From assembly GCF_025950095.1 (NCBI RefSeq), contig NZ_JAPDDR010000022.1:1-46798 (forward strand): a stretch of 46,798 nucleotides of DNA, given 5' to 3'. A program made the position numbers and the translations under genes. Position 1 is the stretch's first letter; the number at the start of each line of letters is the position of its first letter. Below the pieces are notes generated by a model. The model was given only the letters and a program-made list of their open reading frames with translations, was not told the DNA's origin and made no database searches. This DNA is from Luteolibacter rhizosphaerae (lineage in GTDB: Bacteria > Verrucomicrobiota > Verrucomicrobiia > Verrucomicrobiales > Akkermansiaceae). Shown in pieces: positions 25,340 to 34,000 of the stretch.

Positions 25340-25848
25340 GAACTTCTGTTTTCGCAAGGAAGATGCCAAGCGGAGGGATGGATTTCTGGGACCTGAGAAA
25401 CGCGCTGGAAACCACGAATAAAAGGGGATCGGCACGAATGAAAGGCGGCGGACACGGGTATTATCGCCTGATCCCCGGAGTGCCGCTGGCAGCCGAAGAT
25501 TTCCGGACTTTGCAGCACGCAAGTGGGAACATGGCATAACGCATGGTGTGGAGGAGGGTTGTCCCGAGCCGATATGGGTGAGGATTCATGCCTGAGTGGC
25601 AAGGCTCCTTGGACCCCGGCATTGACGACGGATGGTACGGATTTGACGGATTACACGGATGAGGCTGCGTGGGTGTCGATGGAGGGAGCTTCTATTTTGG
25701 GTCCTTCCAGACTGTTTCTTCGAAGCCGTTCTGGCTTGTGGTCCGTGTCTTTCGGGTGCCGTAGCCAACCGGTTCTCAGATGATGCGTGGGATCGGTTGA
25801 TGATGACTTGGCGCTTTCTTTTTCCCGGTCTGCTGCCATGACTCCGGG
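25340..25848. other. Intergenic region without a supported gene
   Basis: This 509-base divergent gap holds a period-9 tandem repeat at 25628-25663. The remainder shows no protein-like frame on either strand; the open frames here are low-complexity shadows. The promoters for the minus-strand pair and for the plus-strand paralogues must lie within it. Confidence 0.55.
25628..25663. repeat. Tandem repeat, four ACGGATNNN units
   Basis: ACGGAT occurs at 25628, 25637, 25646 and 25655, an exact period of nine bases with variable third triplets. It is intergenic and probably belongs to a dispersed short-repeat family. Confidence 0.75.
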
Positions 25849-26301
25849 GTGCGGCTCGCCCTCCACCGATCGATTGCCTTCTGGTCGGGCATTCTTGTGA
25901 TGGGTTTCTTCGGTTGGGCGTGGTGGGATTCCTACCGGCATGACTCGTGGTACACGACACGGCATTTCTCCGGATCAAACGCAGCCGGTGCTGTCTCTCT
26001 GGCCCTCTATCAGGTCAATATGAGTCCTTGGTCCGGGCGTCGTGATATTGCTCCGTCCGACTTGCCTCGTCCGGCCTTCACGAAGCTCGAGTTCATCAGC
26101 GATGAGCCCGATATCAGCGGGTCGGTTTCGTCCATACCGCACTCCGGCGAACGAGTCCGGATCATGCTCAGCGGCGCGCGCGGAGGGGTCTACCGGATTC
26201 TCAATCTCCCCCACTGGTTGATCCTCCTCGTCGTGGCGATCCCGTGGTTTGCGCTGTTAGCATGGAGAGTCCGCCGCCATCGGAGAATCCCGCAGGCATG
26301 A
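25849..26301 (+). CDS. Two-helix membrane protein, first of a tandem paralogous pair (GTG start)
   Basis: This 150-residue protein starts 'MRLALHRSIAFW' from GTG. The choice is fixed by alignment with the next protein, which begins 'MKLGLHRSVTFW'. A helix at about 8-26 ends in 'GFFGWAWWDS'. About 85 residues follow outside the membrane, then 'LPHWLILLVVAIP', a second helix (about 118-140), and a basic tail ('RVRRHRR'). The next gene overlaps its stop as ATGA. Both ends are conserved between the paralogues while the middles differ. No named family was recognised; similar two-helix proteins occur as lineage-specific families. Its role is unknown. Confidence 0.7.
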   Translation: MRLALHRSIAFWSGILVMGFFGWAWWDSYRHDSWYTTRHFSGSNAAGAVSLALYQVNMSPWSGRRDIAPSDLPRPAFTKLEFISDEPDISGSVSSIPHSGERVRIMLSGARGGVYRILNLPHWLILLVVAIPWFALLAWRVRRHRRIPQA

Positions 26302-26786
26302 AGCTCGGGCTGCACCGCTCCGTTACCTTCTGGTTCGGCATCCTCGTGATGGGGTTCATCTGTTGGGCATGGTGGGATTCACAACGAGTAAGAAGCGTTG
26401 CGAGAACGAGAATCGGCGAGGTCCAGATGCTGGAGGGCACAGCAGGACTTCTATTTTCTCCTGGCCTTGGGATGAGCGGACTTAAAATGTCCCGCAGAGA
26501 TATTTACCGCAATAACCAAGAGTTTTCCTCCTTTCCCTTTCCTCGGCCTCTCTTTACCCGCGGTGGCGATCCCAAATTGGCAAGCCATCCCCACGACGGG
26601 TCGCTAGACACGATGCACGAATCCATTGTTCTGACCATGTTCGCGCGGCCCAGTAACTGGTGGATCATCTTCCTGCCCCACTGGCTCCTGCTGCTCGCCG
26701 TTGCGCTCGCATGGGTCGGCCTGCTGCTCTGGCGGGCGAGGATGAGGGCGAGCGCTAGGGCAGTTAATGCCGGGATCTCTCGATAG
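26298..26786 (+). CDS. Two-helix membrane protein, second of the paralogous pair
   Basis: This 162-residue protein has the same plan: helix one with 'GILVMGFICWAWWDS', a divergent loop of about 95 residues containing 'MSRRDIYRNNQ' and 'FPFPRPLFTRG' (compare 'GRRDIAPSDLPRPAFTK' in the first copy), then 'LPHWLLLLAVALAWVG' and a basic tail. The ATG at 26298 overlaps the upstream TGA, so the genes are translationally coupled. The pair arose by local duplication. Function unknown. Confidence 0.75.
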   Translation: MKLGLHRSVTFWFGILVMGFICWAWWDSQRVRSVARTRIGEVQMLEGTAGLLFSPGLGMSGLKMSRRDIYRNNQEFSSFPFPRPLFTRGGDPKLASHPHDGSLDTMHESIVLTMFARPSNWWIIFLPHWLLLLAVALAWVGLLLWRARMRASARAVNAGISR

Positions 26787-26891
26787 TTCGGGTGGAGGAA
26801 GCAGAAGGCCGGGGGGCGAATCAATGGCGTGATGCCGATTCGGTTTTCCGAGGCGGACATCCGTGGTAGAGATATGGACGTTACATCTGAG

Positions 26892-27473
26892 ATGATCCTT
26901 CGACGTGCGATATTGCTCATCGCGATGGCATGCTGGGTCACGGGCTGCGATGAGTCCGTGTCACTCGATTATGCGACGCGCGCCGACGCCGAGGCTGACA
27001 AGCCTTTTGCGCGAGGATGGCTGCCGGAGATCATCCCTGCATCGAGTCGTGACATCGCGATGCGCAACGATCCCGACTCCAATATTTCGAGCGGGACCTT
27101 TGCTTTTGATCGATCTGACTACGAGGGATTCGTGACCCATCTCAGGAGGGAGCCGTCACAGGACGAGGGTGGATCCGTAGCCTTCGTTTATCAGGACTGG
27201 ATCTTCCGGATCGAGGGCGAGAAGAACCGGTGTCGTTTTCATCTGCGCCTCGGTCGGGGGATCGAGCGCGGCGCTAGGTCTGGACGCGAGAGGGAGTCGG
27301 GGATGGCGAGATTTCCGGGGATTCGCCTGGCCGGAAGGACGAGTCCTTCCGCTACCATGCGCCTCAACCCGGGCACGAAGGAGGGAGCCTTTGCGGGGCT
27401 CCCTAGTTCATTCTCTTCTGAAAGAGAGTGGTGCTCGAGGGGGGACTCGAACCCCCACGGATTACTCCACTAG
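26892..27473 (+). CDS. Putative lipoprotein, C-terminus possibly altered
   Basis: The ATG at 26892 gives a lipoprotein signal ('LLIAMACWVTGC', lipid cysteine C19). A compact domain follows with 'GWLPEIIPASSRDIAMRNDPDSN' and 'YEGFVTHLRRE', wording typical of small lipoproteins of unknown role. After about residue 125 the sequence becomes Arg/Gly/Ser-rich and stops looking like a folded protein. The frame runs over a terminator hairpin and the tRNA 3' remnant ('CSRGDSNPHG' is the antisense of a T arm). The natural end was probably nearer 27260, so the last 70 or so residues are suspect, perhaps after a frameshift. Confidence 0.55.
   Translation: MILRRAILLIAMACWVTGCDESVSLDYATRADAEADKPFARGWLPEIIPASSRDIAMRNDPDSNISSGTFAFDRSDYEGFVTHLRREPSQDEGGSVAFVYQDWIFRIEGEKNRCRFHLRLGRGIERGARSGRERESGMARFPGIRLAGRTSPSATMRLNPGTKEGAFAGLPSSFSSEREWCSRGDSNPHGLLH
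27382..27404 (-). terminator. Terminator-like hairpin after the tRNA remnant
   Basis: AGGGAGCC (27382-27389) pairs exactly with GGCTCCCT (27397-27404) around a 7-base loop. On the minus strand it lies 25 bases beyond the CCA of the tRNA 3' remnant, where a tRNA gene's own terminator would be. It also lies downstream of the plus-strand lipoprotein. Confidence 0.5.
27429..27456 (-). tRNA. tRNA 3'-end remnant (T arm, acceptor strand and CCA), probable attachment-site scar
   Basis: On the minus strand this reads as a perfect five-pair T stem (GGGGG/CCCCC) closing the loop TTCGAGT, then the acceptor strand CTCGAGC, discriminator A and encoded CCA. The partner strand GCTCGAG, the anticodon arm and the D arm are absent; instead a protein C-terminus ends six bases upstream. 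It is therefore not a working tRNA. Such 3' copies are left at the far end of elements that integrate into tRNA genes. Orientation puts the element to the right, toward the RTX and Rhs genes. Confidence 0.7.
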
Positions 27474-27578
27474 ATAATCGATCAGGCCCTTCTGCTTCTC
27501 CGAGAATTCGACCTGCTCGGCGGGCAAGTCCTCTTCTGTCAGTTCCCTGAGGTCAACCTCGACTGGGTCCCGGAACCA
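27462..27578 (-). pseudogene. C-terminal remnant of an unidentified gene
   Basis: Thirty-eight sense codons end in TAA, with a convincing soluble-protein C-terminus ('LRELTEEDLPAEQVEFSEKQ' then a helix ending 'DYLVE'). An in-frame TGA closes the frame upstream and no start is available, so only the tail remains. It abuts the tRNA remnant, as expected for cargo at the edge of an integrated element. Family not recognised. Confidence 0.5.
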
Positions 27579-27617
27579 TCATGAAGACCTGGCGCCTCCA
27601 AATCCGGGACAATCCAC

Positions 27618-27864
27618 GACCGGGCTGGCTTCAACCTACGCGCCGGCGATCCACGGCTGCCGGAGCGGGTGAGGATCGTCAACCTGCCGTCCTACAGTCC
27701 CCGAACTCAATCCATGCGAGCAGCTGTGAGACATCATGAAGGATGCGATTACCAACAAGGCGATGACCGCGACTCAAGCGCTGCGCGACGCGGTGGTGCC
27801 GGTGCTGCAGTTGGTTGGTCGACCAAGACTGATGGATCGAGCATACACTACGTATCCAAAATGA
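27618..27864 (+). pseudogene. IS630-type transposase remnant (frameshift and stop)
   Basis: Reading with one frame change gives the C-terminal DDE region of an IS630-like transposase: 'GFNLRAGDPRLPERVRIVNL', 'PSYSP', then after the shift 'ELNPCEQL', a TGA where tryptophan is expected, 'DIMKDAITNK', and the end 'LVGRPRLMDRAY'. An extra C near 27700 causes the frameshift, and the TGA lies near 27727. The N-terminal two thirds are missing. It is dead, and further evidence of mobile DNA at this junction. The remaining bases to 28032 show nothing else. Confidence 0.75.
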
Positions 27865-28032
27865 AAGTCACGTTAATTCGAAGAAATAGTATCATGTCTG
27901 ATTTTGCCCAGGTTTACGGGTGTGAATCGGACAAGTGGAAGGGTTTTTGGTGATTTGGGATAACGTTGTGACGTAAATTGTTCTATCTCTCGGTTGACCG
28001 AGAAATGGGATCGAAGATAGGCGTAACGGGAA

Positions 28033-31000
28033 ATGACACCTTTGCTTGTTCGGCCCGGTTCATGTGGAGGGAATTTGGTCCGGGGAATGCTCGTGATATG
28101 GGCTTCGTCATGCCTGATCGTATCCGGTGTGGTGGCGACGCCGACCTTTGCCCCGACGGAAGGGGATGCGATCGGACGCTTCAACGTGGTGGTGAGCTGC
28201 GCCACGTCCGGGGCCACGATCCACTACACGCTGACCGGCGCGGAGCCGACTGTGTACGACCGCAGCATCGCGTCGCAGGGAAGCATCCTCATCGACCGAA
28301 ACATGACGCTGAAGGCAAAGGCCTTCAACGCAGGAGAGAGCAGCACGACCGCGAGCGGATTCTTCCGGGTGACCGGCGATATCTTCGCGGGGGGGACGTC
28401 CCTGATGGCGTTGAAGAACGACGGAAAACTCTTCGGATGGGGTCACCAGGATCATGGGCGCTTGTCGAACGGGTCTACCTCGACGACGGCGACGGCTACG
28501 CCGGGAGCAGCCAAGTCTTCGCTTTCGGGAAATCCTGCGATCGTCGATGCCCTGCAGGTTTCGGTGGGTCATCGCCACATGGTAATGGTGGATTCGTTCG
28601 GTAAGGTCTGGGCATCCGGCAACAATACCTTGGCGGAGTGCGGGAGGGCTACCGGTGGTGAATTCACCTATGCTGTTCAGGTCCGCATAAACACCTCCAA
28701 TGCTCCTCTGATCGATTGCGAGTCGGTGGCGGCGGGGGTCGACTTCTCGGCGGCGGTGCAAACCAACGGCCAAGTCCGGAGCTGGGGAAGCCAGGTTTCG
28801 GGCCGCTTGGGTAACGGGGTTCACCACGCGTCGAACGTCCAGAGCGTCGCCAACCTGGTCTTGAAGCCTGGCTCCGTGGCTCTCACAGGGATCCAGCAAG
28901 TGGCCTTGGGCAAGGACTTCGGCATCGCGCGTCAGGATCACTCCGATGAAACCCCCGGCGGGACCGGGAAGGTGTGGGTGTGGGGCGAAAGCTCAACCGG
29001 CAGCTTGGCTCTGGGTTCCGTTTCGGACCAGCTTTTTGCCGCTGAGGCGAAAGCGAGCGCGACGACGGGAGACTTTCTAACAGACGCGCTGGAGGTGGAT
29101 GCCGGCGAGACGCATGCCGTGGTGCTGCGGTCGAAGGCCAACACGCTGGATATGGACGGCACCGTGTGGACCATGGGGAGCCGGGCGAACGGTCGGATCG
29201 GCGACAACGGCTTGATGACCGGAAACCAGAACTACCCGGTGAAGGTGAGAGAGACCAACGGGACCGTTCTGAATGATATCATCCAGATCTCGGCTGGCGC
29301 CGCGCACACGCTTGCACTGGATAAAAACGGGAAGGTCTGGGCTTGGGGGAGGAACACGCAAGGCGAGCTGGGTGACAACTCCACGACCGACCGCGCGGGG
29401 GCCGTGCAGGTGAAGAAGGTGGGCAACGTGGATTTGACGAATATCGTCCGGATTTCCGCCGGTGGATACTTGGGAAGCGTGACTCCTACATTGGGCTTCA
29501 GCTCGGCGCTTGCCGAGGACGGCACCGTGTATGTGTGGGGCAATAACAAGACCGGCGTGCTGGGTAACGGGGTGGTCGCTGATGCCAACACGACGGTGGC
29601 GACTGCGTTGACCTCGTTCAAAACGCAGCCCGGCTTTCCGACGATCACGCTGGATGCGACGGTGGGCACGGCCAATGCGCCCGGCACGGCGACCCTGACC
29701 GCCACGGTGGCGGATCCAGACGGGATCCAGGACGTGAAATTCTACCTCAATGGCGTGCTTCAAACCACGACCGCACAGTGGAGCGCCACTGTCGGCTCCT
29801 TGGCGGAAGGTAACTACCACTGCTATGCGGTGGTGACGGATGCGACCGGCCTCGAGACCGTTTCTCTTCCGGACACCTTCAGCATCCTGCCCACGCTCGA
29901 TAGCGATTCGGATGGCTTGGTGGACTCGTGGGAGATGGCCCACTTCGGGAATCTCTCGCAGAGTGGAAGCGGGGATCCCGACGGTGACAGCGTGAGCAAT
30001 GCCGCGGAGGCCGCTGCCGGCACGGACCCGAGCGCGAATCCCGATGCGAACTCGGACGGGATTCCGGACCATTGGGTGACTTGGCAGCTGTCCCTGCCCG
30101 GAGGTGTTGCGGTCCTGGACCTCCCGGCCAGCGGGGATCCCGACGGCGATCTGCTCACCAACTTGAGGGAATTCCAGCTCGGCACGCGGCCGAGGCATCT
30201 GGACTCGGATGGTGACGGCGAGAGCGATTGGCAGGAGTTGGCCCAGCAGACGGATCCCAACAATGCTTCATCCAAGAGCTCTCCGTTGGAGGTCTCCGCC
30301 TATGAAGGAACTACGAATCTGGTAGTTCCCCAGACTTTGACCAATCCAATCACGGGTGCGGCTTACGACTTGTCCCTGCTCGGGGCTTCGCCCGCGGTCG
30401 AGCCGTATGAGATCCGGTCATCCAATCAGCCGGGCGGACCCGCTTACGAATGGATCGAGATCAGCGGGACCGGCGAGCGGATGACGGCGTTCGACTCGAA
30501 CTCCTACGCGATGGTCACGAAGACGCTGCCCTTCGCGTTCCCGTTCTACGGCACGAACTACAACAACATCTACATTTCGGGCTGCGGCTTCCTGACCTTG
30601 ACCGATCCCGGCGGTTCCAATCCGGGGTTTCCGGTGAACTTCCGGACCGAGTTCCCGAATCCGGCCGGCCACAAGCCATTGATTGCTCCCTACGAGCAGT
30701 TCCTTGAGCCCCATTTAGACGGTTCCGTCTACTATCAGGCGTTCAGCGACAAGGTGGTCGTCCAGTACGAGCAAGTGAGGCAGTATGGTGATTCCTTGGT
30801 CACGCTACAGGTGGTGCTGTATCCGGACAAAACGATCCGCTGCAACTACAAGAACATCCCCCTGGCTACCGGTGGGTTCTACGTGAACGGTTACTTGGTC
30901 GGGATTCAGAATGCCGCGGGTGACAAGGGCTTGGCTGCGTCCTGGTATCCCAATACCAGCCAGCAGGGGCTCTTGCTGCATTCCCTGGACCCGCTGACGA

Positions 31001-34000
31001 TCCGCTTTGCGGCGCCGACGACGATGCCGGCGGATTGGGTCGAGGCATCCACGACCGCGGTTTCAGGAGATCCGCTGGGGTGGAGTCTTGAATTCACGCT
31101 CACCGGGCTCAGCCCCGGCTTGCAAGAAGCGCAGTTGGTGCTGAAGAGCCAGGCGGGGACCACCCTGTATACGCGTGCAGTGAAGCTCACGGTGCTTCCT
31201 CCAGGAGGCTCGGGAGACGATACGATGACCGGATCCGCGGCCAACGATACGATCAGCGGTAATGGTGGTGCCGACACGATCAGCGGTCTGGGCGGCAATG
31301 ACACGCTGAATGGCGGTGCGGGGAGCGATACACTTTCCGGCGGTGCGGACAACGACACGCTCAACGGTGGCAACGACAACGATATGCTTACGGGTGATGC
31401 CGCGAGCGATATCCTCAATGGGGACGCCGGCAATGACACTTTGACCGGAGGTGCCGGCGACGACACTCTCGCAGGGGGGGCTGGCAAGGACGTCTACCAC
31501 TACGATCTGGGTGACGGTCACGACACTTATACCGACATTGATGGAATCCATCAGGCCGACGACCTGACCGCCGATTATTCGGACCTGTATTTCGGTCCGG
31601 GGATCAATCCTGCCATGCTGCGGTCCTACTATCTTCCCGAAGATGTAACGCACCCAAGAGGGCGATTGAAGCTCGAGGTGATCCACTTCTCCGGAGGGAG
31701 CGTCACAATCAGCGATTGGAACGTGAGATCCGGCTCAACCAACGTCTATGTCAGCAAGCGTTGGCGCTTTCATTTCGCCGATACCACGGTTTGGAGCGGG
31801 ACTCTTTTCTGGAATCTCAACCTTTCCACTCCTTTCCAAGGGTTCACCGGAGGTGTGGGCAATGACATCCTGATGGGCAGCGCCGCGACTGAAGAGTTCC
31901 GCGGGCTGGGAGGAAACGACCTCATGCAGGGCGGCGACGGATGGGATACCTACTACTACGAGTGGGGTGGGGGTGACGACATTATCCAGGACACGCCGGT
32001 CACGATGCAGACCAGTTCCCTGTATATTCACGGGGCGGCTCTCCACGACAAGCTAAGCTACCATTTTGTCGCCCCGGACCATCTCAGGATCGACATCGCG
32101 CATCCCTCGGACCCAGCGAAGAACGGGAGCGTGCTGCTCCGCGAGTGGTATCGCTCGACTCCGTTCCGGGTGAAGGAGAACTGGCGTGTTTATGCCCAAG
32201 ACGGATCGGGCGGCTGGACGAATCTCTCCACCTTCATGCACCGCATGGGCACTGACGGGCCGGACAACATGCTTCTGGTCTACAATCATACCGGCCATGG
32301 CAGCACCTTCGATGCCGGGGCTGGAAACGACATCCTCCATGGCACTTCGTGGAATGAGAGCCTCCTCGGTGCAGAGGGTGATGACGTGATCTATGCCCAG
32401 AGCGGGAACGACACCGTGAGCGGCGGAACCGGGAGCGACACGCTTTCCGGAGGCGGCGGCGATGATGCTTTGGACGGCGGCGAAGGCGATGACACCCTGT
32501 GGGGCGAAGTTGGCGTCGACCACCTCGACGGTGGTGATGGAGCTGACATTCTTGATGGCGGATCGGACGCGGATGTCCTCAATGGTGGAACCGGCGACGA
32601 TTTGCTCCGCGGCAGCTACGGTTCGGATGTTTATGAATGGGACCTCGGAGACGGCAATGATATCGTCACCGACGAGCCGGGCGATTCCTCCGCCGGGTTG
32701 ATAAACCGGCTTGTTTTCGGCATCGGGATTCAACCGTCGGACGTCGAGCTGCAGGTCGTGGATACCTCGCTGAAGTTGGTCGTGAAGAATGTGTTAGGGG
32801 TTCCCGTGGGTTCCGTGACCATCGCGAACTGGTATGGGGGAGCAAGCGGCGGTGGTCATCACTCGGCCAGCTGGCGTATCGAGTACGCCGATCATGCGGG
32901 GGATTGGTGGGCAGGTAAGGATCGACCCACCACCGGGCCGGACTTCTTGTCGGGGTCGAGTGGCTCCGATGAGATCGCCGGCGGCTTGGGCAACGACATC
33001 CTCCAAGGACAGGGCGGCGATGACATTCTGAATGGCAATGACGGGGATGATTCTCTGAATGGGGGCGATGGCGTGGACGCCTTGTCAGGCGGAAGCGGTG
33101 CGGATTCCTTGGAGGGTGGTGACGGCGCGGACTCGCTTACCGCCGGGATGGGTTCCGACTACGTCCGCGGGGGTAAAGGTTCGGATCACTACTACTGGGC
33201 TGTTGGCGACGGGAATGACACTTACGAGGAGCTTGCTCAGAACCCGGGTGACGTGAACGTCATTCACTTCAGCGGTGAAGTCGCTCCCGGGACAGGGATC
33301 GACCGGTTGTTCGTAAGGGTTTCACCCCGAGGTTTTGACGACGCCGCTTTCACCGTTCTGGCGTCAAGCGGCGAGGTGCTCGCCGAGATCACGGTGCGGA
33401 ATTGGTCCGCTTCGCAAGGCAATTGGAAGGTGCAGTTCCCCGGTGATCCGGAGCCGATCGACTGGGCGCTATTGTCCCTGCTGGGCACGACCGCGGCCGA
33501 CACGCTCACGGGAAGCTCCTATGCCGACGAGATTCTGGGGCTTGCCGGGGACGACGTCCTCGCAGGCGCAGGCGGTGCCGACACCATTGACGGCGGCGAA
33601 GGTGAAGACGACATCAGCGGCGGAAGCGGGGCGGACCTCTTGAGAGGAAGCCAGGGCAACGACGAGCTGCATGGAGGCGAAGGAGACGACCGGCTTGAGG
33701 GCGGTGAAGGTCAAGACCTGCTGGAAGGGGATCAAGGAGCCGACATTCTGATTGGGGGTCTTGGCGACGATACCCTCGATGGCGGTCAGGGCGAAGACAG
33801 CTACCTTTGGTTGGCCGGGGATGGACACGACACCATCCACGACATCTATGGCAATGGCATCGGGTCGTCGGGGCTGAACCGGCTTGTCTTCGGACAGGAG
33901 GTTACCCCCGCCACGGTCAGGATGGTTCCGGTGGGCGCGGATCTCCGCTTTGAGGTTCTGGATGCAGATTTGCAGGTCGTCGGTTCGGTTTCGATCAAGG

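Noticed and set aside
27429..27500. A complete functional tRNA gene
   Set aside because: Only the T arm and acceptor 3' strand are present; no matching 5' acceptor strand or anticodon arm exists in the next 100 bases.
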